DNA of 64,000 bases from contig OY764903.1 in NCBI GenBank assembly GCA_963668605.1, forward strand, positions 62,001 to 126,000, read 5' to 3'. The position numbers and the translations under genes were made by a program. Shown piece by piece: positions 15,797-24,674 of this stretch. Each line of letters starts with the position of its first letter. Position 1 is the first letter of the stretch. This DNA is from G963668605 sp963668605 (GTDB lineage Bacteria > Acidobacteriota > Terriglobia > Bryobacterales > Bryobacteraceae). The notes beneath the pieces are model-generated. The model made no database searches and had not been told where the DNA came from. It worked only from the letters and a program-made list of their open reading frames with translations.

Positions 15797-17634
15797 TGAC
15801 GAATCCACAGGAAGAAAATCAGAAGTCCCCAAAGCTGAAATCCGAAGTTAGCACGGCGTTCCATGTGCATGCGAATTAGCGCTGCGACCGCCTCTTCGTG
15901 AAACAGGCCGGTGGCGCGGATCGCCTCGGGCGTGAGCGTGTCGAGCAGCAGCGCGCGCAGCGGGCCGCGGAACCAATCGTGGCTCGGGATGTCGAAGCCC
16001 TCCTTGCCGCGCTGGATCACGGAGGGCGGCAATTTGTCGCGCATCAACTCGCGTAGGACATGCTTCAACGACGAGCCCTTGATCTTGTGTTCCAGCGGCA
16101 GCGTAGCGGCGAACTCGACGATGCGGTGGTCGAGAAACGCCGGCCGCACTTCGAGCGAGTGCGCCATGCTCATGCGGTCGCACTTGTACAGGATGTCGTC
16201 CGGCAGGTAGTTCGATTGATCGAAACGGATATAGCGGTTGATGCCCTGCGCGCCGGGCCAGTCCTCGTACAGGCTTGCCAGATTGGCGTTGCCGGGATGC
16301 CGCAGCAGTTCCTGTTTCTGAGCGCCGGAAAAAGCCCCGTTCCAATACACGTGCGCCTCGTCGGCGTTCAGCAGCGAGCCTTCGAGAAAACGCTTGAGCT
16401 TGTACTCCAGGCTGATCTTTTCGTCGGAGACAGGCCAGAGCTTCAAAAGGTTGATGCCGAGCTTGCGCAACGGTGCGGGGGTCCAGCGCAGCAGGCGTGC
16501 GTAACGGTCGGCGAGGTAGGTGTAGTAGCCCCCAAACAGTTCGTCGGCGCCCTCGCCACTGAGCGCGACAGTGACATGCTCGCGCGTCATCTTCGACAAA
16601 AACCAGACCGGCAGCGCGCCGGCGTCGGCGCTGGGCTCATCGGCGAACTGGACGATCTGTTCGATCGCCGTGACGAGATCGGCCTGCGGGTTGAGATCGA
16701 ACTCGTGATGGTCCGTGCCGTAGCGCTGTGCAATCTCGCGGAAGTAGCGGCTCTCGTCAAAGCTCCGGCCTAGAAACGAGACGGAAAATGTTTTCAGTTG
16801 CGCCGGGCTCGCCTGCGAGGCGTAGTGCACCATGGTCGACGAATCAAGGCCGCCGCTCGACCACACGCCCAAAGGCACGTCGGCGAGCATATGCTCGCGC
16901 ACGGAAGCCTTGAGCAATCCGTCCAACTCTTCCTTGGCCTCGCCGAGTGGCCGCGGGCGCGGCTGAAACTCCACGCGCCAATAGGCCTCGCTGCGCACCT
17001 CGCCGTCTTTCCACTCCAACCAATGCCCGGGCGGCAGCTTGCCGATGCCCGCGACGAGCGTGTAGGGGCAGGGTACATAGTTGAACGAGAGATAGTGCTC
17101 AAAGCCCTGCCTGTCGAGCTTCCGCTCGATTTCGGGATGCACGAGAATCGCCTTCAACTCCGAGCCGAAATAGAGCTCGCGGCCGCGCCGGCAAATGTAC
17201 AGCGGCTTGATGCCGACGCGGTCGCGCACGAGCACAAGCCGCTTGCGCGATTCGCACCACAGCGCCGCCGCGAACATGCCGCGCAAGCGCGCGAAGGCCG
17301 CCGTGTCCCATTCTAGAAATGCGCGCAGCACGACCTCGGTGTCGCAACGCGAGCGGAAGCGATGGCCGCGTGCTTCGAGTTCGATGCGAATTTCGGCATG
17401 ATTGTAAATCTCGCCGTTAAAGGCGATCACCGTGTCGCGATCGTCGCTGTAGATCGGCTGCTCGCCGCCGGCCAGATCGATGATGCTCAGCCGCACTGCG
17501 CCGATCGAAGCGGCTACGCCTGAGGCGACACCCTGTTGATCTGGACCGCGGTGCCGCAGGCACATGGTGGCGCGTTGGATCCGCTCGGGGTCGGGTCTAT
17601 AGCTTGTATGAGTGAATCCAGCGATGCCGCACAA
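15724..17634 (-). CDS. asnB: Asparagine synthase (glutamine-hydrolysing)
   Basis: 636 residues, normal for the long bacterial form. After Met is MCGIAGFTH, so Cys2 is the glutaminase nucleophile. The class II amidotransferase domain (1-210) has LRHRGPDQQG, SIIDLAGGEQPI and AFNGEIYNHAE. The synthetase domain has the pyrophosphate loop WSSGGLDSSTMV, ALSGEGADELFGGY and KCDRMSMAHSLEVRPAFLDH. It makes asparagine, or in related enzymes amidates a cell-surface substrate. Lying between an MFS transporter and a GT39 enzyme, an envelope role is possible but not shown. Confidence 0.93.
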   Translation of the reverse strand: MCGIAGFTHTSYRPDPERIQRATMCLRHRGPDQQGVASGVAASIGAVRLSIIDLAGGEQPIYSDDRDTVIAFNGEIYNHAEIRIELEARGHRFRSRCDTEVVLRAFLEWDTAAFARLRGMFAAALWCESRKRLVLVRDRVGIKPLYICRRGRELYFGSELKAILVHPEIERKLDRQGFEHYLSFNYVPCPYTLVAGIGKLPPGHWLEWKDGEVRSEAYWRVEFQPRPRPLGEAKEELDGLLKASVREHMLADVPLGVWSSGGLDSSTMVHYASQASPAQLKTFSVSFLGRSFDESRYFREIAQRYGTDHHEFDLNPQADLVTAIEQIVQFADEPSADAGALPVWFLSKMTREHVTVALSGEGADELFGGYYTYLADRYARLLRWTPAPLRKLGINLLKLWPVSDEKISLEYKLKRFLEGSLLNADEAHVYWNGAFSGAQKQELLRHPGNANLASLYEDWPGAQGINRYIRFDQSNYLPDDILYKCDRMSMAHSLEVRPAFLDHRIVEFAATLPLEHKIKGSSLKHVLRELMRDKLPPSVIQRGKEGFDIPSHDWFRGPLRALLLDTLTPEAIRATGLFHEEAVAALIRMHMERRANFGFQLWGLLIFFLWIRQWNIQVEPAANPVSTDASSVSLLN

Positions 17635-17674
17635 AGTTTGAAATGTCCTGAAAAAACGAGGTTAGCACAACGCC

Positions 17675-18985
17675 CTAAGCCGGCTCGTTTCCGGCTTCGA
17701 TTGTTGCCTTCTTTACATTGACTCGGGCCAGTAGAAAGAAGCCCACGATGAAGAAGATGGCCAGCGAAAGCGCGGCGAGCCGGAAGCTCTGCGTGTATTG
17801 CAATGCGAGTCCAAACATCAGCGGCGCAAGCCAGCTTGTGCCTTTGTCGCTGATTTCGTAAAGACTGAAAAATTCGGCCTCCTGGCCCTTCGGAATCATC
17901 ACTGAATACAGCGAGCGGCTCAGCGCCTGGCTGCCGCCCAAAACGATGGCCACGACGGCGCCCATGATGAAGAAGCCCTTGCTGTCGTAGATCAGGAAAT
18001 ACATTGCCAGGATGACCAGCGTCCAGACTACCAGCGCAAGCATGACGGCACGCTTGCTGCCGATGGCCTTGGCAATGTAGTTGAACGCGAACGCGCCGGC
18101 AAATGCAACGAACTGAATCATCAGAATTGCCATTGTCAACTCAGACATCGGCATGTGCAGTTCTTCGCTGCCGAACTGTGCGGAGAGCGTAATCACAGCC
18201 TGAATCGCGTCGTTGTAAATCAGGTAAGCGAGCAGAAACATCAGTGTCTGTGGAAAGCGGGGCAACTCGCGCACCGTCTTGTAGATCTGCCGGAAGCCAA
18301 CGCCCATGAGGTGTTCGCCCGCGGGCGGTTTGCGCAGCGGCACGCGATTGCGCAGCGTCAGCAGCGGAATCAGCGTAAAACCCGCCCACCACAATCCGGC
18401 CACGCCAAGGCTGATGCGGATTGCCAGCGCCTCCGTCAATCCGAGCGCCGCCGCATTCTGGAACATCAGCAGATTGAGGGCGAGCATGATGCCGCCTCCG
18501 AGGTATCCCAGGCCCCAGCCCTTCGAGGACACATCGTCGCGCTCTTCCAGAGTGGAGATCTCAGGCAGGAACGAATTGTACATGACGATCGACGCGCCAA
18601 ACGCGAGGTTCGCCAGCAGGAACAGGAAGCCGCCCCAGAGGTACCCCGAGCCTTGCAGAAAGTACATCGCAGCTGTCGCGCCCGCGCCGATGTACGCGAA
18701 GAGCCCCATTAGCAGTTTCTTCTTGTGACTGTAATCGGCGATCGCGCCGAGCACCGGCAGTACGCCGACTTGCGTCATGACCGAGAGCGCGATCAGGTAG
18801 CTCCAATACGAACGGTAGTCGACTTCGAGGCCCAGCGGAAAAATGTGGCCCGCGCCGTCGGCTCCAGCTTTGGCCAGTTCCGTCAGATACGGACCGAGAA
18901 ATAACGTGACGACCGTTGCCGAAAATGTCGAGTTGGCCCAGTCGTAGAAATACCAGCCGCGCTGCTCCTTGAGCCTTGCGTTCAT
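17675..18985 (-). CDS. UMF1-family MFS transporter
   Basis: 436 residues with about 11-12 membrane segments. The N-terminus KEQRGWYFYDWANSTFSATVVT is the UMF1/Atg22-like signature (YDWANSAF). Other parts: LPVLGAIADYSHKKKLLM, GWGLGYLGGGIMLALNLL and ALSRSLYSVMIPKGQEAEFFSLYEISDKGTSW. Its start overlaps the aas stop as ATGA, indicating co-translation. In Enterobacteria aas is paired with the MFS lysophospholipid flippase LplT; this member of a different MFS family may do the same job here. That is inference from gene order. Confidence 0.85.
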   Translation of the reverse strand: MNARLKEQRGWYFYDWANSTFSATVVTLFLGPYLTELAKAGADGAGHIFPLGLEVDYRSYWSYLIALSVMTQVGVLPVLGAIADYSHKKKLLMGLFAYIGAGATAAMYFLQGSGYLWGGFLFLLANLAFGASIVMYNSFLPEISTLEERDDVSSKGWGLGYLGGGIMLALNLLMFQNAAALGLTEALAIRISLGVAGLWWAGFTLIPLLTLRNRVPLRKPPAGEHLMGVGFRQIYKTVRELPRFPQTLMFLLAYLIYNDAIQAVITLSAQFGSEELHMPMSELTMAILMIQFVAFAGAFAFNYIAKAIGSKRAVMLALVVWTLVILAMYFLIYDSKGFFIMGAVVAIVLGGSQALSRSLYSVMIPKGQEAEFFSLYEISDKGTSWLAPLMFGLALQYTQSFRLAALSLAIFFIVGFFLLARVNVKKATIEAGNEPA

Positions 18986-21135
18986 CGCGCGGCTTCTTCC
19001 TGCGCCAGCTTATTCAGCGTCACGTAGTCTTTCTTGCCCGTGCCGAGCAGCGGCAGTTTCGGAAGGTGGACGATCTTTTTTGGAACGGCCAGATCGGGAG
19101 CGCCCAGTTCGCGTGCCGCCTGCAAGATCTGGTCGCGACGCAACTCGGGATCCTGCGTGAACAAGAAGAGCATCTCGCCGCGCCCCGCAACCTGCGCGGA
19201 TGCCGAAGCGTGCAGATGGTTCGGCGATGCCTTCAGCGCGATCTTTTCCACCACTTCGAGCGAGATCATTTCGCCGGCAACCTTTGCGAATCTCTTCATG
19301 CGGCCTTGTATCGTGATGAAGCCTTCATCGTCGATCGTGACCACGTCGCCGGTGTTATACCAGCCCGCGCCGTAGCTCGACGAAGGTGGTTGCAGTACGC
19401 CGGGCCTGTCGTCGCGAAGATAGCCGAGCATCATGTTGGGTCCACGCACGTGCAGCACGCCGCCGTTTTCGATGCCCGGCACGCTCTCCAGCTTGTGTTC
19501 GATGCCGGGCAACAACTGTCCCACCGTGCCAGCCTTGTAAGCGAGCGGGCAATTGCCCGCCAGAATCGGTGCGCACTCGGTCACGCCATAGCCCTCGATC
19601 GGCCGCACGCCAAATTTGTCGACCGCGCCGCGCCGCACCTCTTCGGTGAGTTTCTCCGCCCCGACAATCAGCAGCCGCATCGTCCGGAAGTCGTAGGGGT
19701 GGCCCATTCGCATGTAGTTCGCCAGGAAGGTGGTTGTGCAGCCGAACGCAGTACAGTCGCGGTCGTAGATCAACTCCGGAATTACCCGGTAGTGCAGCGG
19801 CGTGGGATAGAGAAAGTTGCGCGCCCCGGCGAGCATCGGAAGGATCGTAAACGTGCACAACCCGAAGGAGTGAAACATTGGCAGTGCATTGAAAAACCTG
19901 TCGCGCGAAGTGTATTCGATGATTGCCTTGGTCTGTACCGTGTTCTTGATGATCGCATCGTGACTCAACACGACGCCTTTGGGCTTGGCCTCGGAGCCGG
20001 AAGTGAATAGCACGACGGCCGGATCGTTCGGCTTCACCGCCGCCATCGCGCTGCGCGGAAAACGCAGCGACCACACGATCCAAAGCTTGTCGGCCAGCGT
20101 GAGCGTGGCGCGCAGATCTTCGAGATAGCGAATGTCGACACCTTTGACACGTTCCAGGACCGCTCCGAGTTTGGCCTTCTCGACGAAGGCGCGCGAGGTG
20201 ATCAGCGTGCGCGCCTGGACCACCGCGCAGGCGTTCTGTATGCCCTCGGCGCCCGACGTGAAATTGAGTACCGCTGGCACACGCCTGGTGGCGAACATCC
20301 CGAACAACAGCGAGAGCAGTGCGCCGGAGTTCGGCAGCATGACAGCGACGCGTTCATCCGGAGCGCTCAATTTTCGTGTGATGCGGCCGAGCGCGAGGGC
20401 GCCTTTCAGCAGATCGCCGAAAGTCCATTTGCGCGTGACGTCTTCCACCATCTCGCGCCCGCGCCCATGCAGTTCGATGGCGTCGAGAAATGCTTCATAG
20501 AGCGTCGTAGGTTGGTGCGCGTAGACCACAGCCTCCTGCATAATGCGGCGCATGTTTTCCGAAGCGCGGCGGCGGCGGATGCGTGGCGTCTTACCCTCCG
20601 GCATCGGAATCGTACGCGACGGACAAAGCGTTACCGTGACACGCGGAAACCACTGCTTCGGAAAGTCGCCCGCCATGCGGCTGACCTTCGAATAGACCAG
20701 TCCGTCGATATGAGCGACGACTACATCGGCGCCGGTCTTTGCGGCGACAAACGCGGGACCGTCATAGACCTTCATCTGGCCGCCGGTCTGCGTGATGCGT
20801 CCCTCCGGGAAAATCATGACGGGCTTGCCCTGTTCGACCAGATGCACCATCGCCTTGATCGCCAGCGGGCTGTTCGTGTCCACCACATAGTGCGGCAGGA
20901 AGCGCAGTCCGATTGCGAAAAACCAGCGTTCGGCGATCTGCGTGTGCACCAGCCAGGTCGGTGCAACGGGCAGGAATGCGCCCAGAGTGATGCCGTCCAG
21001 AAACGACTGATGGTTGGCGATAATCAGCAGCCTGTCATGTTGCCCGATGCTGCCCAGGATCCGCGCGCGAAACAAAATGCGCAGCAGAATTCTGGTCAGC
21101 AAGGCAACTAATTGGTAAGCGCGGGAACCCTTCAT
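18982..21135 (-). CDS. aas: Bifunctional acyltransferase / acyl-ACP synthetase (Aas-like)
   Basis: 717 residues, the length of Aas. Residues 1-190 are a PlsC-type acyltransferase with NHQSFLDGI and FPEGRITQTGG. Residues 215-717 are an AMP-binding acyl-activating domain with VVLFTSGSEAKPKGVVLSH, ALPMFHSFGLC, EGYGVTECAPIL and WYNTGDVVTIDDEGFITIQGR, ending near LGTGKKDYVTL with the catalytic Lys. It activates free fatty acid and re-acylates lysophospholipid, mainly 2-acyl-GPE, at the inner membrane. Thirty bases separate it from the lolC/E gene; the MFS gene follows with a four-base overlap. Confidence 0.9.
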   Translation of the reverse strand: MKGSRAYQLVALLTRILLRILFRARILGSIGQHDRLLIIANHQSFLDGITLGAFLPVAPTWLVHTQIAERWFFAIGLRFLPHYVVDTNSPLAIKAMVHLVEQGKPVMIFPEGRITQTGGQMKVYDGPAFVAAKTGADVVVAHIDGLVYSKVSRMAGDFPKQWFPRVTVTLCPSRTIPMPEGKTPRIRRRRASENMRRIMQEAVVYAHQPTTLYEAFLDAIELHGRGREMVEDVTRKWTFGDLLKGALALGRITRKLSAPDERVAVMLPNSGALLSLLFGMFATRRVPAVLNFTSGAEGIQNACAVVQARTLITSRAFVEKAKLGAVLERVKGVDIRYLEDLRATLTLADKLWIVWSLRFPRSAMAAVKPNDPAVVLFTSGSEAKPKGVVLSHDAIIKNTVQTKAIIEYTSRDRFFNALPMFHSFGLCTFTILPMLAGARNFLYPTPLHYRVIPELIYDRDCTAFGCTTTFLANYMRMGHPYDFRTMRLLIVGAEKLTEEVRRGAVDKFGVRPIEGYGVTECAPILAGNCPLAYKAGTVGQLLPGIEHKLESVPGIENGGVLHVRGPNMMLGYLRDDRPGVLQPPSSSYGAGWYNTGDVVTIDDEGFITIQGRMKRFAKVAGEMISLEVVEKIALKASPNHLHASASAQVAGRGEMLFLFTQDPELRRDQILQAARELGAPDLAVPKKIVHLPKLPLLGTGKKDYVTLNKLAQEEAAR

Positions 21136-21165
21136 TGATGTCTAAAGGGTAACCTATACTGTGGC

Positions 21166-22407
21166 CTACTCGTAACGCAGCGATTCGACAGGAGAAACGG
21201 TCGTAGCGCTGCGGGCCGGATGCAGCGTCGCCAGAAAACTGACCAGCAAAGCCGCCGCGGCGATCCACAGGCCGTCGACCCAGCGCGGTTCGAACGGAAC
21301 GAACGCGAGCGAATAGACCTCTTCATCCAGCGTAATCCAGTGATAGCGATTGGCGAGATAGCACAACGTGTAGCCGACGGCCAAGCCGATTGCCGCGCCG
21401 ATCGCGCCAATAATCACGCCTTGCAGCATGAAGATCTTCCGGATCTGCTCCTTGCGCGCGCCCATCGAAACCAGAATCGCGATGTCCTTGTGCTTCTCCA
21501 TCACCATCATCACGAGCGTGATCAAAATGTTCAGCGCAGCGACGAGCTGGATCAAGCCGATCGTGATGATCGTGACCGCGCGCTCCATCCGCAGCGCGTT
21601 GAGCAACTGGCGATTCTGTTCCTGCCAATGCGTGGCGGCGAGTCTTGGACCGGCGACAGCTTCCGCGGACTTCGCGATCTCCGGCGCCAGGTAGATGTCG
21701 TCCACCTTCATCTCGATCGCGTTGACCACATCGTTCAGGAACAAAACCTTCTGCGCGGAGGGCAGGGACGTGTAGGCCCATGTCGAATCGAGATCGAAGA
21801 AGCCCGATTCGAAAATACCCACGACGCGAAACTTGAACGGCGTGAGCTTCGGTCCGAACGGCGTCAACTCACCCTGCGGACTGATCACGGTGACGATGCT
21901 GTTGAGCATCATGCCTGTCGATTGCGCCAGTTTGGAACCGATCACGATGCCCGGCCGCGGATCACCGCTGCGCAGTCCATCGAGCGAGCCTTCCTTGAGA
22001 TGGCGCAGAATTCCGCTCATCTGCAACTCGCTTTTCACGTCGATGCCCTTTAGCACCGCGCCCGCCGCACGGCCCGGTCCGGAAACCATGACGTTGCCGT
22101 AGAGCGAAGGCGCCGCTCCAGTGACGTGCGGCAACGCACGCAGTTTCGGGATCAGCGTTTCCCAATTCTCGATGCCATAGCCCGGTTCTTTTTCGAGCAC
22201 GCTCACATGCGCAGTCGCGCCCAGCAGATTGCGCTGCAAAGTATTCCGAAAGCCGTTGTTCACGGCCAGTGCGATCACCAGCGCCATTACTCCCGCGGCG
22301 ACGCCGGCGATCGAGATGACGGTGATCAGCGAGATCACTGCCTGCTTGCGCTTAGCCTTGAGGTAGCGCCGGGCGACGAACCATTCGAAATTGTTAACGG
22401 AGGCCAT
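21166..22407 (-). CDS. LolC/LolE-type lipoprotein-releasing ABC permease
   Basis: 413 residues. The N-terminus WFVARRYLKAKRKQAVISLITVISIAGVAAGV is typical of LolC/E. After the first membrane helix there is a ~230-residue periplasmic domain, then three C-terminal helices with the FtsX-like coupling loop IAILVSMGARKEQIRKIFMLQGV. The complex extracts lipoproteins from the inner membrane and hands them to LolA. The ATPase LolD is not adjacent in this window. The ATG follows the lysS stop with no gap (TAGATG), so translation should be coupled. LolC, LolE and fused LolF cannot be told apart here. Confidence 0.88.
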   Translation of the reverse strand: MASVNNFEWFVARRYLKAKRKQAVISLITVISIAGVAAGVMALVIALAVNNGFRNTLQRNLLGATAHVSVLEKEPGYGIENWETLIPKLRALPHVTGAAPSLYGNVMVSGPGRAAGAVLKGIDVKSELQMSGILRHLKEGSLDGLRSGDPRPGIVIGSKLAQSTGMMLNSIVTVISPQGELTPFGPKLTPFKFRVVGIFESGFFDLDSTWAYTSLPSAQKVLFLNDVVNAIEMKVDDIYLAPEIAKSAEAVAGPRLAATHWQEQNRQLLNALRMERAVTIITIGLIQLVAALNILITLVMMVMEKHKDIAILVSMGARKEQIRKIFMLQGVIIGAIGAAIGLAVGYTLCYLANRYHWITLDEEVYSLAFVPFEPRWVDGLWIAAAALLVSFLATLHPARSATTVSPVESLRYE

Positions 22408-23931
22408 CTACTCCAATTCGCGCAATTGGTCGACGAGCCCGATTGGACCTTCCGGACGCAGCAGCGGAAACAGGATCACGTCGCGAATCGATTTGGAGTT
22501 CGTCAGCAGCATCGTAATGCGGTCGATGCCGAGGCCTTCGCCGCCGGTGGGCGGCATGCCGTAACTCAGCGCGCGGATGTAGTCTTCATCCATCTGGTGC
22601 GCTTCGTCGTCGCCGCGCTCGCGCATCGCAATCTGCATTTCGAAGCGGCGCCGCTGCTCCTGAGGATCGTTCAATTCGGTGAACGCGTTGCCGATTTCCA
22701 TCCCGCCGGCGAAGATCTCGAAACGCTCTACGAACTCGGGTTCGTCGGGCTTGTTCTTCGATAGCGGCGAAACTTCAACGGGGTAATCGTAGACGATCGT
22801 CGGCTGGACGAGTTGCTCTTCCACGATGTTTTCGAAAATCTCCACCAGGCGCTCGCCGGACGTCGTCTTGTGCGAGTAGCGCGCCAGCCACTCGGGATTC
22901 TTTACATCCTCGAGCGTGGGCTTGTCGGGCTTGTTCCAGAAATGCACTACCGCCTCGCGCATCGAGATACGCAGGATGTTGCCGAAGTCGAGTTGCTTGC
23001 CGTCGTACTCCACGACCGCCGAGCCTGTTGCATCGATCGCGGTCTGCGTCAGCAATTGCTGTGTGAGATCCATCAGGCCGAGGTAGTCCGTGTATGCCTG
23101 ATAAAACTCCAGCATCGTGAACTCCGGATTGTGGTGCGTGGAGATGCCCTCGTTGCGGAAGTTGCGGTTGATCTCAAAGACCCGGTCGAGTCCGCCGACC
23201 ACAAGGCGCTTGAGATACAACTCCGGCGCGATGCGCAGATAGAGATCCATGTCGAGCGTATTGTGATGCGTGACAAACGGGCGTGCCGCCGCACCGCCGT
23301 ATTGCGACTGCATCATCGGCGTCTCCACTTCGATGAAGCCGCGCTCTTCGAGTTGGCGGCGAATCGAGCCGATGATGCGCGCGCGCGTCCGAAAGATACC
23401 GTGGACGTCGGGATTCGAGATCAGGTCGAGATAGCGTTGCCGGTAGCGCGTCTCCACATCCTCGAGGCCATGAAATTTCTCCGGCATGTTCAACAGCGTC
23501 TTCGCCAGGAAGTACAGGCGTTCGGCGTGAACCGAGAGTTCGCCCGTGCGCGTGCGGAACAGGTAGCCGTCGACGCCGATGATGTCCCCGATGTCGAGCA
23601 GTTTATACAGCTCGAAATCCTTCTCGCCGACGGCATCTTTCTTCAGGTACACCTGTAGGCGTTCGCCGTTCTGCATCAGGTGCAGAAACCCGGCTTTGCC
23701 CATCCGTCGCACAGTCTGGATGCGTCCGCAAATCTTCACTTCGACGCGCGTTTCCAACTCTTCGGCCGTCTTTGCGCCGTACTCCTGAAGGACCTGCGGA
23801 ATGCTATGAGTAAAATCGAAGCGCTGCCCGTAAGGCTTGAATCCGAGCGCATCAATCTGTCTGGTGCGCTCCACGCGCTGTTTCAAAAGCTCATCTTCGA
23901 GCGGCAATAGAATCTCCTCGTAACTAGCCAT
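22408..23931 (-). CDS. lysS: Lysyl-tRNA synthetase, class II
   Basis: 507 residues from MASYEEILLPLEDEL. The anticodon-binding OB domain spans 50-160 (VEVKICGRIQTVRRMGKAGFLHL). The class II core has motif 1 (IRRQLEERGFIEVETPMM), motif 2 (VFEINRNFRNEGISTHHNPEFTMLE) and motif 3 (PTGGEGLGIDRITMLLTNS). It charges tRNA-Lys. The frame is open to 24339 but upstream of 23931 it is the reverse of the glycosyltransferase gene. It leads the minus-strand run down to 13087, so its promoter lies in or around the short region before the divergent gene at 23944. Confidence 0.95.
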   Translation of the reverse strand: MASYEEILLPLEDELLKQRVERTRQIDALGFKPYGQRFDFTHSIPQVLQEYGAKTAEELETRVEVKICGRIQTVRRMGKAGFLHLMQNGERLQVYLKKDAVGEKDFELYKLLDIGDIIGVDGYLFRTRTGELSVHAERLYFLAKTLLNMPEKFHGLEDVETRYRQRYLDLISNPDVHGIFRTRARIIGSIRRQLEERGFIEVETPMMQSQYGGAAARPFVTHHNTLDMDLYLRIAPELYLKRLVVGGLDRVFEINRNFRNEGISTHHNPEFTMLEFYQAYTDYLGLMDLTQQLLTQTAIDATGSAVVEYDGKQLDFGNILRISMREAVVHFWNKPDKPTLEDVKNPEWLARYSHKTTSGERLVEIFENIVEEQLVQPTIVYDYPVEVSPLSKNKPDEPEFVERFEIFAGGMEIGNAFTELNDPQEQRRRFEMQIAMRERGDDEAHQMDEDYIRALSYGMPPTGGEGLGIDRITMLLTNSKSIRDVILFPLLRPEGPIGLVDQLRELE

Positions 23932-23943
23932 TATAATGAACAG

Positions 23944-24663
23944 TTGCACTCGATCACCATCGTCATCCCAGCTTTTAACGAAGAGCGCCGGCTCCCACTC
24001 ACGCTGAACGCTGTGCTGGCGTATGCCGATGCGCGGCGCTTTGACTTCTGCGAAGTCATCGTCGTGGACGATGGTTCGAGCGACGGAACGGCGGCGCTCG
24101 TCGAAAACTGGGCCGATGCGCGCTTGCGGCTGCTGCGCAATCCCGGCAATCGCGGGAAGGGCTATGCGGTGCGCCATGGCATGCTGGAGGCGCGCGGCGA
24201 ATGGGTGCTCTTCAGTGACGCCGATCTGTCGACGCCGATCGAAGAGTTGAGCAAGTTGACCGATGCAGCCCAACGCCACTCCGCCCGTATCGCAATCGGT
24301 TCGCGTGCCGTCAACCGCTCGCTCGTCTCGGTGCACCAATCGGCAGCGCGCGAAATCGCTGGACGCTTCTTCAACTTAATTATGCGAGTGATTACGGGTC
24401 TGCCGTTTCTCGACACGCAATGCGGTTTCAAGCTCTATGAGGCTTCCGCGGCGCGCGAGGTGTTCCAGCGCCAGCGATTGGATACCTTCGGCTTCGACGT
24501 CGAAGATCTCTTCATCGCAAAACTGCTCGACATTCCTGCTGTGGAAGTGCCCGTGCGCTGGGCCAATGTAGAGGGCACCAAAGTCAGCACGGCGAGCGGG
24601 TTGAACGCGTTTCTCGACCCGCTCCGCGTGCGCTGGAACCAGCTTCGAGGACTGTATCGCTAA
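23944..24663 (+). CDS. Family 2 glycosyltransferase, dolichyl-/polyprenyl-phosphate glucosyltransferase type
   Basis: 239 residues. A GT-A fold with ITIVIPAFNEERRLPLTL at the N-terminus, VIVVDDGSSDGTAALV, LRNPGNRGKGYAVRHGML and the metal-binding LFSDADLSTPIEEL, then DTQCGFKLYEASAAREVF, typical of ALG5/DPG-synthase-like enzymes that make polyprenyl-phosphate sugars. Such products feed GT39 enzymes like those at 13982 and 42439; that link is inferred. The best start in frame is a TTG at 23944; no ATG in frame precedes the motif, and the nearest ATG (23936) is in another frame. Only 12 bases separate it from lysS on the other strand. Confidence 0.85.
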   Translation: MHSITIVIPAFNEERRLPLTLNAVLAYADARRFDFCEVIVVDDGSSDGTAALVENWADARLRLLRNPGNRGKGYAVRHGMLEARGEWVLFSDADLSTPIEELSKLTDAAQRHSARIAIGSRAVNRSLVSVHQSAAREIAGRFFNLIMRVITGLPFLDTQCGFKLYEASAAREVFQRQRLDTFGFDVEDLFIAKLLDIPAVEVPVRWANVEGTKVSTASGLNAFLDPLRVRWNQLRGLYR

Positions 24664-24674
24664 ACGGCGCGAAT

